From contig BJOX01000224.1 in assembly GCA_009731375.1 (NCBI GenBank), positions 108,182 through 154,319 on the forward strand: a stretch of DNA of 46,138 nucleotides, given 5' to 3'. Below the pieces are notes generated by a model that worked only from the letters and a program-made list of their open reading frames with translations, ran no database searches and was not told where the DNA came from. The stretch comes from Paulinella micropora (taxonomy: Eukaryota > Cercozoa > Imbricatea > Euglyphida). Made by a program: the position numbers and the translations under genes. This document shows, piece after piece, positions 29,314 to 41,185 of this stretch; the stretch's first letter is position 1, and every line of letters starts with the position of its first letter.

Positions 29314-29525
29314 ATGCGCTACAATTGCTGGCTTGAGTACGATAAGGTAGTTTGGATGTGTGTGTATGTGCTAACCCTAAGCCTAACTTACATTTGAGGA
29401 GTACCTAATGCGCTACAACTGCTGGCCTGAGGGTGATGAGGTAAGAGAAAGAGAGAGAGGGAGAGAGAGAGAGATGTGAGAGATCTGTGTGTGTGTGCGT
29501 GAAAGAGAGAGAGAGAGAGAGAGAC

Positions 29526-29575
<50 letters not shown>

Positions 29576-29622
29576 GTATGTGTTACCAAATGCGCTGCAA
29601 CTGCTGGCCAGAGGACGACAAG
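29314..29622 (+). repeat. Three echoes of exon J 3' end
   Basis: Partial copies of M-R-Y-x-C-W-x-E-x-D end at 29346 (donor GTAGTT), 29440 (GTAAGA) and 29622 (GTAGCT). The second follows CTAACCCTAAGCCTAAC. (GA)n separates the second and third. Confidence 0.85.
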
Positions 29623-29626
29623 GTAG

Positions 29627-29662
<36 letters not shown>

Positions 29663-29843
29663 ATGTATGTATGTATGTATGCATGCATGTGTATGCATGC
29701 ATGCATATATGTATATGTGTATGTATGTATGTAAATATGTATGTACTTATGTATGTATGCATGTATGTATGTATGTATGTATGTATGTATGTATGTATGT
29801 ATTTATGCATGTATGTATTCATGTATGTATGCCTGCATGGTAG

Positions 29844-29945
29844 ATCCCTGCTTTCCACTACGGTTCGCACTACAGCAGCGGCACCATTGTGTCGCACTTT
29901 CTGCTTCGCAAGCAACCCTTCACCGCCGTCGCAAGCGCCTTGCAG
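29844..29945 (+). CDS. BEACH exon K (F-H-Y-G-S-H-Y-S)
   Basis: Encodes I-P-A-F-H-Y-G-S-H-Y-S-S-G, the best-conserved BEACH motif, and F-L-L-R-K-Q-P-F-T. Acceptor GGTAG, donor GTACTT. Confidence 0.92.
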
Positions 29946-29959
29946 GTACTTCAACCATA

Positions 29960-29968
29960 CTACAACTA

Positions 29969-30013
<45 letters not shown>

Positions 30014-30056
30014 ACTACTACTCCTACTTCTCCTACTTCTCCTACTGCTACTACCA
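29960..30056. repeat. Short (CTA)n intron
   Basis: Trinucleotide CTA/CTC repeats. One of the few introns here without a tetranucleotide. Confidence 0.9.
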
Positions 30057-30057
30057 G

Positions 30058-30127
30058 GGCGGCTGGTTCGACCTGCCCGACCGCCTGTTCGACGACGTGG
30101 GCACCACCTACCAGCTCAGCTCCAAGG
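30058..30127 (+). CDS. BEACH exon L (G-G-W-F-D-L-P-D-R-L-F)
   Basis: Encodes G-G-W-F-D-L-P-D-R-L-F-D-D-V and T-Y-Q-L-S-S-K-G. Donor GG|GTAACA. Confidence 0.88.
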
Positions 30128-30177
30128 GTAACAGTGCACACAACACGCAACAACAGGCAACACAACATAACACAACA

Positions 30178-30320
30178 TGCACCACCTACCAGCTCCGCTC
30201 CAAGGGTACGGCGGCACCACAGCGCACAACACGCAACACAACACAACCTACCAGGTCAGCTCCAAGGGTACACTGTATTCCTAAGCCTAAGCCTAAGCCT
30301 ACCAGCTCAACCGCAAGGCT
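30178..30320 (+). repeat. Three echoes of exon L 3' end
   Basis: Copies of T-Y-Q-x-S-S-K end at 30205 and 30267 with GTAC donors. A third near 30298-30320 has lost its GT and follows CCTAAGCCTAAGCCTAAG. Confidence 0.8.
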
Positions 30321-30424
30321 ACGCTGCGGCACCACGCTGCTGGAGCACACAACACAACATCACATGACATGCTGCTTCACTCTGTGTGTCGCGACACTCC
30401 AGTATTGCAGACACGGAACAGACA

Positions 30425-30439
30425 ATATCTATCTATCTA

Positions 30440-30513
<74 letters not shown>

Positions 30514-30612
30514 CCTACCTACCTACCTATCTACCTACCTACCTACCTATCTATCTACATATCTATCTACATATCTATCCATCCATCTATCCATCTATCT
30601 ATCTACCTATCT
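30425..30612. repeat. (ATCT)n / (ACCT)n intron
   Basis: Tetranucleotide tract ending CTCTCTAG. Confidence 0.95.
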
Positions 30613-30618
30613 CTCTAG

Positions 30619-30788
30619 CGGCGGTGGCGGACGTGCGCGAGCTGATCCCTGAGTTCTACTCCGATGCTAGTTTCCTGGTCAACTCGCAGCGGCTGGAGCT
30701 GGGCGTCAAGCAGGACGGCGAGCAAGTCGACCACGTGAAGCTGCCGCCCTGGGCCAAAGACGCCGCGGACTTCGTGCGACAGAACAGG
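30619..30788 (+). CDS. BEACH exon M (V-x-E-L-I-P-E-F-Y)
   Basis: Encodes [19 protein letters not shown] and L-P-P-W-A-K-D, all BEACH hallmarks. Donor AGG|GTAGAG. Confidence 0.92.
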
Positions 30789-30789
30789 G

Positions 30790-31260
30790 TAGAGAGGACT
30801 ATATTGGACTGTATTTTATTGCACTGTATTTCATTGTGGGCCAACGACCCAGCGGACTTCGTGCGACAGAACAGGGTATTGGCTTGTGATATCTTGTCTG
30901 TATTGTACTGTTTTGTATTGTATTGTATTGTATTGTGTCGTACTGTCTTGTGCTGTATCGTAGAAGGCGCTCGAGTCAGACCTGGTGTCTCATCTTGTAC
31001 TGCATTGTACTGTACTGTACTGTATTGTACTGTATTGCAAATTGTATCGTACTGTACTGTGTACTGTGCTGTATATCGCAGGAGGCGCTGGAGTCCCACC
31101 TGGTGCTCATATTGTACTGCCTTGTGCTATGTTGTACTGTGCCTTGTACTGTATTGCAATGTATTGTACTGTATTGTATGACATTGTGTCGTGCTGTATC
31201 GCAGGAGGCTCTCGAGTCCGACCTGGTGTCTCATATTACAATGCTTTGTACTGTACTACG
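30790..31260. repeat. Intron of TGTAC/TGTAT pentamers with exon echoes
   Basis: Pentameric TGTAT/TGTAC repeats interrupted by an echo of the exon M end (30837-30875, donor GTATTG). Three echoes of the exon N start lie at 30964-30993, 31082-31110 and 31205-31234. Each of the three is preceded by AG and encodes A-L-E-S-x-L-V. Confidence 0.85.
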
Positions 31261-31271
31261 TTGTGTTGCAG

Positions 31272-31325
31272 GAGGCTCTCGAGTCCGACCTGGTGTCGCA
31301 GAGCCTGCACCACTGGATAGACCTG
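31272..31325 (+). CDS. BEACH exon N (E-A-L-E-S .. H-H-W-I-D-L)
   Basis: 54 bases. Encodes [18 protein letters not shown], directly matching BEACH. Acceptor GTTGCAG, donor GTACAG. Confidence 0.9.
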
Positions 31326-31346
31326 GTACAGAGATACGATAGATAC

Positions 31347-31391
<45 letters not shown>

Positions 31392-31392
31392 G

Positions 31393-31446
<54 letters not shown>

Positions 31447-31547
31447 TGTTTGGTCTATCAGCTCTGCATATCCGAAGACATAGGCATCCATTCCACCCAC
31501 CCGCCAATCGGCGACTGGGTAGCGGGCTGGGAGTGGGCACTAGTCTC

Positions 31548-31548
<1 letters not shown>
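31447..31548 (-). mobile_element. Partial copy of the TIR element in GATA tract
   Basis: Begins TATGTTTGGTCTATCAGCTC and matches the right end of the element at 31587-32068 in inverted orientation. It stops after GGCACTAG, then GATA resumes. Confidence 0.7.
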
Positions 31549-31585
<37 letters not shown>

Positions 31586-31586
31586 C

Positions 31587-32541
<955 letters not shown>

Positions 32542-32549
32542 GCCCCCCG

Positions 32550-32550
<1 letters not shown>

Positions 32551-32624
<74 letters not shown>

Positions 32625-32641
32625 TGATAGATTGATAGATA
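32551..32641. repeat. (GATA)n tract
   Basis: Separates two structured segments in the same intron. Confidence 0.95.
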
Positions 32642-33058
32642 GTGTGGGCGTGGCATAGCTTTCAAAGCCGTAAGCCTCCAATACTACCCCCGGACAGGAA
32701 CTCTCGACACTTCACAAGCTGCACACCAACCATCCGCTCGGGTTGTTGCCCGTGCCCAGTTCAAGCCGCAAGGTAGCCGAGCCCTTGAACTGTACAGAAC
32801 AACCACTAAAAGACTCCCCCAGGGGCGTGTGCCATAAGGAGATGATGGGCAGATAAGCCGAGGTTTCGGGAGTTCACGTTCGTTGTGAGTTACCTGATAC
32901 ACCCTCGACTTCATCACCTTTACATAGTGACCCTGGTCGGGAGTTGATCGTCTGTTAGCCCTGCGCTGCGACGATCAACGGCGGACACAAAAGCGTTAAT
33001 ATAGGAGATAGTTTGATCTGAACCCTAGGCTGTAGTTGCCAGCAGAGTCCGTCTCCAG
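32642..33058. other. Structured unique segment in intron
   Basis: Contains CAGTTCAAG/CTTGAACTG and GTTGATCGTC/GACGATCAAC hairpins and no convincing ORF. It is bounded by GATA on both sides, like its neighbours. Possibly another intron- or element-derived RNA. Confidence 0.4.
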
Positions 33059-33069
33059 GATAGATAGAT

Positions 33070-33131
<62 letters not shown>

Positions 33132-33132
33132 G

Positions 33133-33171
<39 letters not shown>

Positions 33172-33196
33172 GGATAGATGGATAGATAGATGGATG

Positions 33197-33228
<32 letters not shown>

Positions 33229-33252
33229 TAGGTAGGTAGGTAGGTATGTAGG

Positions 33253-33308
<56 letters not shown>

Positions 33309-33316
33309 TAGATAGG

Positions 33317-33352
<36 letters not shown>

Positions 33353-33379
33353 CGGATGGATGGATAGATAGATGGATAG

Positions 33380-33410
<31 letters not shown>

Positions 33411-33476
33411 GATAGATAGATAGATAGATCATGCATGGCGGTGATCTGAACGACGCGTTCCCACACAAGCAAGCAT

Positions 33477-33540
<64 letters not shown>

Positions 33541-33547
33541 ATCTATC

Positions 33548-33596
<49 letters not shown>

Positions 33597-33621
33597 CATC
33601 CATCCATCTATCCATCTATCC

Positions 33622-33673
<52 letters not shown>

Positions 33674-33686
33674 GTCGGTCTATCTG

Positions 33687-33741
<55 letters not shown>

Positions 33742-33782
33742 ATCTATCTTTCTATCTATCTATCTATCTATTTCTATCTATT

Positions 33783-33838
<56 letters not shown>

Positions 33839-33858
33839 CTATCTATCTATCTATCTAC

Positions 33859-33919
<61 letters not shown>

Positions 33920-33945
33920 GGTCTATCTATCTATCGGTCTATCTG

Positions 33946-33980
<35 letters not shown>

Positions 33981-34015
33981 ATCTGTCTTTCTATCTATCT
34001 TTCTATCTATTTCTA

Positions 34016-34061
<46 letters not shown>

Positions 34062-34095
34062 CCTATCTATCTACCTACCTACCTACCTGCCTGCT
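33059..34095. repeat. Facing (GATA)n and (CTAT)n tracts
   Basis: About 370 bases of GATA variants, a 45-base unique island (33429-33476), then about 600 bases of CTAT. The two tracts are complementary and could fold into a long hairpin. Confidence 0.95.
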
Positions 34096-34105
34096 GCATC
34101 GTCAG

Positions 34106-34265
34106 GTCTTCTTTCGGCTACAAGCAGCGTGGCCAGGCCGCCCTACCTACCTATCTACCTACCAATCTACCTACCTACCTACCTACCTACCTACCTGCCT
34201 ACCTGCCTGCCTGTTCCCTCTCAGGTCTTCGGCTACAAGCAGCGTGGCGAGTATCTATCTATCTA

Positions 34266-34323
<58 letters not shown>

Positions 34324-34602
34324 CCTACCTACCTACCTACCTACCTACCTACCTACTGCGTCGTCAGGTTTTCGGCCATAAGCAGCGTGGCAGGCTGCAG
34401 TGGAGGCACAAATGTCTTCTTCTACCTATCCTACCTACCTAGCTAACCTACCTACCTAGCCTACCCTCTCTCTCTCAGGTCTCTCAGGTCTTCGGCTACA
34501 GGCAGCGGGCCATCTATCTACCCACCTACCCACCTAACCTACCTACCTACCTGCCTACTCCATCGTCAAGTCTTCGGTTACAAACAGCGTGACCAGGCTC
34601 GC

Positions 34603-34657
<55 letters not shown>

Positions 34658-34724
34658 CTCTCTCTCTCAGGTTTTCGGTTACAAACAGCGCGGCCAGGCC
34701 GCCGTCGAGGCGCAGAACATCTTA
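34106..34724 (+). repeat. Six echoes of BEACH exon O 5' end
   Basis: Copies of V-F-G-Y-K-Q-R-G start at 34106, 34225, 34368, 34489, 34570 and 34671. All but the 34570 copy (AAG) follow CAG. Lengths run from about 22 to 60 bases, with the longest matches toward the real exon. ACCT or ATCT tracts separate them. Confidence 0.9.
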
Positions 34725-34779
34725 ATCTACCTATCTACCTACCTACCTACCTAACCTACCTACCTACCTACCCTCTCAG

Positions 34780-34867
34780 GTCTTCGGCTACAAGCAGCGT
34801 GGCCAGGCCGCAGTGGAGGCACAGAACGTCTTCTTCTACCTCACCTACGCAGAAAACGTTGATCTAG
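34780..34867 (+). CDS. BEACH exon O (V-F-G-Y-K-Q-R-G)
   Basis: Encodes [18 protein letters not shown] and L-T-Y. Acceptor CTCTCAG, donor AG|GTAGCT. Confidence 0.92.
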
Positions 34868-34998
34868 GTAGCTATGTATGTATGTATGTATGTATGTATG
34901 TATGTATGTATATATATATGTATGTATCCATTTATCTATAAATCTATGTATGCTATGTATCTATGTATATGTATATGTATGTATGTATGTGTGTGTAG

Positions 34999-35063
34999 AC
35001 TCCATCTCGGACGCCAAGCTCCGCAAAGCCTCTGAGGCGCAGATCACACACTTCGGACAGACC
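34999..35063 (+). CDS. BEACH exon P (Q-I-T-H-F-G-Q-T)
   Basis: Encodes S-I-S-D-A-K-L-R and A-Q-I-T-H-F-G-Q-T. Acceptor GTGTAG, donor GTATGT. Confidence 0.9.
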
Positions 35064-35118
35064 GTATGTATCTAATTTAGTATCTTAGTATGTTATGTAT
35101 GTTTTATGTAATATATGT

Positions 35119-35159
35119 TCCGCAATGACACCGAGGCACATATCACACACTTCGGACAA
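35119..35159 (+). repeat. Echo of exon P 3' end
   Basis: Copy of E-A-H-I-T-H-F-G-Q, with donor GTACGT. Confidence 0.85.
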
Positions 35160-35208
35160 GTACGTATGTATGTGTGTATGTATATGTATGTATGTATATG
35201 TGCGTATG

Positions 35209-35240
<32 letters not shown>

Positions 35241-35444
35241 CGTATGTACGTATGTATGTATGTATGCATGTTTGCATGTATGTATGTATGTATGTATGTA
35301 TGTATGTATGTATTATGTATATGTATGTATGTATATATGTATGTATGTATGTATGTGTGTATGTATATGTGTATGTTGTGTGTTGTGTGCAGTGCACCTG
35401 CCTGTGCATTGGCTGTTTGTGTTAACTCCGTTGCACTGTCCTAT

Positions 35445-35495
<51 letters not shown>

Positions 35496-35566
35496 CAATC
35501 AATCAATCAATCAAGGTACCTTGGGCTGTTTGTGTTTACTTCTTGTTTTACACCATGAGTTGAATA

Positions 35567-35605
<39 letters not shown>

Positions 35606-35706
35606 TCAAACCTATAGATAGATAGATAGATAGATAGATAGATGGATAGATAGATGGATAGATAGATGGATAGATAGACGGATAGATAGATGGATAGAAA
35701 GAAAGC

Positions 35707-35754
<48 letters not shown>

Positions 35755-35759
35755 CAGAC

Positions 35760-35807
<48 letters not shown>

Positions 35808-35926
35808 GAGATGAGATAAGATAAGATAAGATAAGATAAGATAAGATAAGATGAGATAAGATAAGATAAGACAAGATAAGACAAGATAAGACAAGATAAA
35901 ATAAGATAAGATAAGATAAGATAAGG

Positions 35927-35957
<31 letters not shown>

Positions 35958-36006
35958 AGATAAGGTAAGATAAGGTAAGATAGGATAGATAGATAGATAG
36001 ATAGAC

Positions 36007-36045
<39 letters not shown>

Positions 36046-36177
36046 CAGATAGATAGATAGTCCGAGAGCGGCGGGAGTGGTGGCCGTTGCCGCCAAGGTG
36101 AGATTGATTGATTGATTGAATAATTGATTGATTGATTGATTGATTAATTGATTTGTTCGATCGATTTGGTTGATTTG

Positions 36178-36230
<53 letters not shown>

Positions 36231-36267
36231 TCTACCTATTTTTCTATCTATCTACCTACCTACCTAC

Positions 36268-36342
<75 letters not shown>

Positions 36343-36400
36343 CCTACCTACCTACCTACCTACCTACCTACCTACCTACCTACCTTACCTACTTGTCTAC
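35160..36400. repeat. ATGT, AATC, GATA and GATAA tracts
   Basis: Includes (AATC)n at 35445-35512 and 35570-35605, (GATA)n to 35810, (GATAA)n to 35985, and (GATT)n near 36110. No gene is seen. Confidence 0.95.
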
Positions 36401-36404
36401 TTAG

Positions 36405-36444
36405 CCCGAGCAGTTGCTGGTGAGGTCGCACCCGCCGCGCTCTA

Positions 36445-36512
<68 letters not shown>

Positions 36513-36533
36513 CATCCATCCATCCATCCATGC

Positions 36534-36588
<55 letters not shown>

Positions 36589-36639
36589 CACTATCTATCT
36601 ATCCATTTATCTATCATTTATCTATCTATCCATCTATCC

Positions 36640-36682
<43 letters not shown>

Positions 36683-36800
36683 CATCTATCTATCCATCTA
36701 TCTATCTATCTATCTACCTATCTACCTACCTACCTACCTACCTACCTACCTACTTGTCTACCTAGCCCGAGCAGTTGCTGGTGAGGTCGCACCCGCCGCG

Positions 36801-36889
<89 letters not shown>

Positions 36890-36926
36890 CATCCATCCAT
36901 CCATCCATCCAACCATCCATCCATGC

Positions 36927-36997
<71 letters not shown>

Positions 36998-37030
36998 CAT
37001 CCATCCATCCATCCATCCATCCATCCATCC

Positions 37031-37101
<71 letters not shown>

Positions 37102-37163
37102 CATCCACTATCTATCTATCCATTTATCTATCTATCCATTTATCTATCTATCCATCTATCCAT

Positions 37164-37202
<39 letters not shown>

Positions 37203-37285
37203 CCTACCTACCTACCTACCCACCTACCTACCTGTGTTATCTGTCTAGCCAGAGCAGTTGCAGGCCGCATCCGCCGCGCTACTCG
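36405..37285 (+). repeat. Three echoes of BEACH exon Q 5' end
   Basis: Copies of [12 protein letters not shown] start at 36405 and 36766, and a degraded one at 37249. Each follows TAG and is cut off at about 37 bases, with (ATCT)n resuming after the first two. The first two are nearly identical. Confidence 0.9.
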
Positions 37286-37336
37286 CTTCAGCTAGCTATC
37301 TGTCTATCTACCTACCAAGTTATCCTATCTCTCTAG

Positions 37337-37413
37337 CCGGAGCAGTTGCTGGTGAGGCCGCACCCCCCGCGCTACTCGGCGCAGCAGCGAGAAATCATGG
37401 CCATGGACCCCAA
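37337..37413 (+). CDS. BEACH exon Q (P-E-Q-L-L-V-R-P-H-P-P-R)
   Basis: End of the BEACH domain, then Q-Q-R-E-I-M-A-M-D-P. Acceptor CTCTAG, donor AA|GTATGT. Confidence 0.9.
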
Positions 37414-37477
37414 GTATGTCTGCATACCTTTACATATATGTATGTTTGTTATGTCATATGTATCTAAGCCTAACCCT

Positions 37478-37600
37478 AAGCAGCGCGAGGAGATGGCCAT
37501 GGACTGGGGTATATCATACGTTCACATGTATGTTATGTCATCACTATTTAACCCTAACCCTAGCTACGCTGCAGCGCGAGGAAACGGCCATGCACCCCAG
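37478..37600 (+). repeat. Two echoes of exon Q 3' end
   Basis: Copies of Q-R-E-E-M-A-M-D near 37481-37509 and 37572-37600, with GTATAT and GTGTGT donors. Each is preceded by CCTAACCCTAA-type sequence. Confidence 0.8.
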
Positions 37601-37737
37601 GTGTGTCTGCATACGTTCATATGTATGGATATAAAAATATGCATGCATGAATGAATGAATGAATGAATGAATGAATGAATGAATGTGAGAACTTACGTGT
37701 GCATGCATGCATGTGCGTATTGCGTAATTGTATGTAC

Positions 37738-37769
<32 letters not shown>

Positions 37770-37824
37770 ATGTATGTATGTGTGTGTGTTTGCATGTTAT
37801 GTATGTTGGTCTGTATGTTCGTAG

Positions 37825-37926
37825 CTGGGTGGAGCAGTACGAGTCTCAGGCGGCGCAGGAAGATGAGGAGCAAGGGGACAGTGGTTTGCGCAAGCTGGGC
37901 AGCCTGCTTCTGCGGCGCTCTGGCAG
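37825..37926 (+). CDS. Post-BEACH exon R
   Basis: Encodes W-V-E-Q-Y-E-S-Q-A-A-Q, an acidic stretch, then L-G-S-L-L-L-R-R-S-G. Acceptor TTCGTAG, donor GTAATG. Confidence 0.7.
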
Positions 37927-37986
37927 GTAATGGTAATGTATGCCATGTATGCCATGTATGTAATATACGTAATGTATGTAATGTAG

Positions 37987-38037
37987 CGGACACCGGCGCG
38001 AAGGCTCGGGCACTGGCAAAGGCAGCAACCCATACAG
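37987..38037 (+). CDS. Post-BEACH exon S
   Basis: Encodes G-H-R-R-E-G-S-G-T-G-K-G-S-N-P-Y. Acceptor ATGTAG, donor GTCACT. Confidence 0.55.
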
Positions 38038-38072
38038 GTCACTTTTTTTTTTAACGCACTTTTAATAAGAAA

Positions 38073-38110
38073 ATACTTGCCACTCATAGGGATGAGTGGG
38101 AAGCGTAAGA
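38073..38110. repeat. Solo arm of a fold-back repeat
   Basis: GCCACTCATAGGGATGAGTG, then GGAAGCG; this matches the arms at 40150-40190 and 40295-40335. Confidence 0.6.
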
Positions 38111-38206
38111 GCACTAACAAAAACCAACGTGCCATGATACCGCACATATATACACACATACATATTTACATATGTATGTATTTCATTCGCATGTGTGCAT
38201 GCACAG

Positions 38207-38222
38207 GAAAGCCTCGGCGTGA
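38207..38222 (+). CDS. Possible terminal exon with TGA
   Basis: After GCACAG, in phase, K-A-S-A and TGA. A 16-base exon is short, so the true end is uncertain. Confidence 0.35.
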
Positions 38223-38237
38223 CTCCGGTGCAGACCC

Positions 38238-38246
38238 GCTCTCTCT

Positions 38247-38337
<91 letters not shown>

Positions 38338-38680
38338 GCTTACCTCCCTCCTTGCCCCCGTCTATCTTTCTCACTCCTTGTCAAGCTTCCAGACCTTATA
38401 CCCAACGCGATGTAGCTGTGCAACAAATCTGCGTCGCCTGGCCCATCATGACGTTGCCATCCCTTCACAGCCGTCCAGCCGCTGCCTCCTCCTCCTTCTC
38501 CTCTTCCTCCTCCTACTCTTCTTCTTCTTCTTCTTCTTCTTCTTCTTCTTCTTCTTCTCCTCCTCCTCCTCCTCCTCCTTCTTCTTCTTCTTCTTCTTCT
38601 TCTTCTTCTTCTTCTTCTTCTTCTTCTTCTTCTTCTGCTTCTTCTGCTTCTTCTGCTTCTTCTGCTTCTTCTGCTTCTTC

Positions 38681-38712
<32 letters not shown>

Positions 38713-39039
38713 CTTCTTCTTCTTCTTCCTCCTCCTCCTCCTCCTCTTCTTCTTCTTCTTCTTCTTCTTCTTCTTCTTCTTCCTCCTCCTCCTCTTCTTC
38801 TTCTTCTTCTTTTTCTTCTTCTTCTTTTTCTTCTTCTTCTTCTTCTTCTTCTTCTTCTTCTTCTTCTTCTCCTTCTCCTTCTTCTCCTTCTTCTCCTTCT
38901 CCTTCTTCTCCTTCTCCTTCTCCTTCTCCTTCTCCTTCTTCTTCTTCTTCTTCTTCTTCTTCTTCTTCTTCTTCTTCTTCTTCTTCGTCTTCTTCGCAGC
39001 CGTCCATCCGCTGCTTCTTCCTCGCTTTCGGACACCAGC

Positions 39040-39078
<39 letters not shown>
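38238..39078. repeat. (CT)n and long (TTC)n tracts
   Basis: (CT)n at 38238-38330, about 480 bases of TTC/TCC/TTCTGC at 38510-38998, then (CT)n. These polypyrimidine runs have mirror symmetry. All frames are spurious. Confidence 0.95.
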
Positions 39079-39079
<1 letters not shown>

Positions 39080-39080
<1 letters not shown>

Positions 39081-39127
39081 AAGGTTAAACTGAAAAGGAA
39101 CTAAATAAAATAAAATTATATATATAC

Positions 39128-39160
<33 letters not shown>

Positions 39161-39428
39161 GCTTAGTTTTTGTCTTCCGTGCGTGGCAAAAAAGCGCAGA
39201 TCGCGGACGTGGAGCCACGGAAAACACAGTGTTTCGCTTCCTGCCGAGCCGCCTTCGTTGCTTGCACGGTGTCCTTCACGGGGAAAAGGCTGGAGGGCTC
39301 ACAAGTCCCTCTTGCCCGATCTTTGCGCGCTTCGGTTTTGTTCTGCCATACTCTTCCACTATCTTCTTGAACTCGAGTTTCACCTAGCCCACGATTATTG
39401 CTCTATTCGTAGGTATGTGTGAAGTAAA

Positions 39429-39430
<2 letters not shown>
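39080..39430. other. Unique intergenic sequence, no gene recognised
   Basis: Contains an AT-rich patch and short frames on both strands with no protein motif. Confidence 0.4.
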
Positions 39431-39432
<2 letters not shown>

Positions 39433-39500
<68 letters not shown>

Positions 39501-39707
39501 TCCTCCTCCTCCTCCTTCTTCTTCTTCTTCTTCTTCTTCTTCTTCTCCTCCTCCTCCTCCTCCTTCTTCTTCTTCTTCTTCTTCTTCTTCTTCTTCCTCT
39601 TTCTTCTTCCTCTTTCTTCTTCCTCTTTCTTCTTCCTCTGCTTCCCACTTCTTCCCTCTTTCTCTTCCTGTTTTTCTTCCTGTTCCTCTTCTTCTTCTTC
39701 CTCTTCT

Positions 39708-39739
<32 letters not shown>

Positions 39740-39815
39740 TTCTTCTTCTTCTTCTTCTTCTTCTTCTTCTTCTTCCTCCTCCTCCTCCTCCTCCTCTTCC
39801 TCCTCCTCCTCTCCT
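39433..39815. repeat. (CT)n, (TA)n and (TTC/TCC)n tract
   Basis: Second polypyrimidine block. Confidence 0.95.
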
Positions 39816-39999
39816 AGTTGGGCTCTAACTCCTACTTGATACCGGCAAGTATCAATCTCCCACACTGTCAGCTGTGAGGGGGAGACTGAAATATTTATTA
39901 CTAGACCAAGTACAGTAATAGCAAGAGAGGCCGGACTGAATGCACCGCCAATATCAACAGAAATGGTCGAATCCCTCCTCTTCAACCACTGGACTCGAT

Positions 40000-40075
40000 G
40001 ATTTGGCCGAACGGGTAAAGCGGACCGTAGCGCCGAAAACTCCGCTCAACGGCAGGTCGCAACGCGCCGAACCGG
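40000..40075 (+). other. tRNA-like segment, possible SINE head
   Basis: TTGGCCGAACGGGTAAAGCG fits an A-box. GGTCGCAACGC about 35 bases later only weakly fits a B-box. No tRNA cloverleaf could be confirmed. Confidence 0.25.
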
Positions 40076-40149
40076 CCCGGGCTGGCGCCCCTCACAATAG
40101 ACTCAAGCCTGGCCCGGTCACAATTTCTTTATTAACCTTGAGGCTAAAA

Positions 40150-40335
40150 TACTCAGTGCGACTCATAGGGCTGAGTGGGAAGACGAAGAGATAGAATTGA
40201 GGTGAAGCTTAAAAAGAAAAAAAGCAGCCACAGTTTAAGGTCATGCAGACACTGGCAGAGACCCGATCATGATGGCAGCCTGGTTTATTTTATCTCTTCT
40301 GCTTCCCACTCAGCTCTACGAGTGGCAAGTATTCT
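40150..40335. repeat. Fold-back (MITE-like) repeat of about 185 bp
   Basis: Arms of about 40 bases: left GCTGAGTGGGAAGACGAAGA, right the complement of GCTGAGTGGGAAGCAGAAGA. A related solo arm lies at 38073. Confidence 0.6.
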
Positions 40336-40515
40336 AGAAGACTTCCCAAATCCCAGACACACATGTTTCATTTTGGTCTGGCACTACGGGTTCAAGGATG
40401 GGGTTAACTTTCTTTCTAGCTACGTTACAGCACAACAACTACAGCACCTAGAGGGACCCAGACGAAGAGTCCTGCACCTGCTGAAATCTTTCAACTGCAG
40501 CTAAGACTAAGTCTG

Positions 40516-41185
40516 TGTTGGAACTAATAATCTTAATTAATAGTTAATGTGCCGGCCGTATCAGAGTACGGTGTCGGTAGAGCCTTTACTTATAATCCTG
40601 CCAGTCGTGTTCGTTGATTTGTATAAACTTGTCACTCACTGATCTTACCTCACCCGGCCTCAAATTCAAAGTTCACTGCGGTTCGCCGGAAGACTCCGTT
40701 ATAAGTCAGTTGCACACAGACACTTTAATCTGAAGACGTAAACGGAGGCTCAGAACGTTATAATGTACTATTAATACCCGTTACTACACCTAAACAATTT
40801 ACAGGTAATTTGGATAGTCTTAGTCATAGGCAGGTTCATAGGCAGGACAGTTATTAATACCTTTATTACTGACAAGGACACTTTCTAGAGTATTCGCGAA
40901 TCATAGTCTGGAATGCCTAGAATCATGTCAAATGATTATTACCATTCTGTAAAGGTCATAACATCATAAGTTTGTGTGACCCAAAAGTTATTAAAAGTCT
41001 TTTCTTCGGCTATTCTATACACTTAGCGGGGTAGCTTCCCTAAACTATGCGTTTGAGAGATAGCTTACGTTGGTTATGAGCATTGACAAGGATGCAAGCG
41101 AGCCGAAGCACGTATTGAGTCAAGTGCACATATTCGAGGGCGATGACCAAGCTTTTGGCCTTGGTCAAGCAAGTTTCAGAAGCAT
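40516..41185. other. Possible 5' LTR and leader of the Copia-like element
   Basis: TGTTGGAACTAATAATC at 40516 resembles the start of many Copia LTRs, and GTATCAGAG follows at 40559-40567. No second LTR is found to the right, so this is tentative. Confidence 0.25.

Noticed and set aside
32684-32917. A homing endonuclease ORF in the structured intron segment
   Set aside because: The minus-strand frame has no His-Cys box, LAGLIDADG or GIY-YIG motif.
35440-35605. Interspersed AATC repeats as an origin or iteron array
   Set aside because: Simple 4-base repeats in a host intron. No replication gene or regular spacing is present.
38340-39227. Arg-rich, Glu-rich, Lys-rich and Ser-rich frames
   Set aside because: All are translations of (TTC)n/(GAA)n on the two strands.
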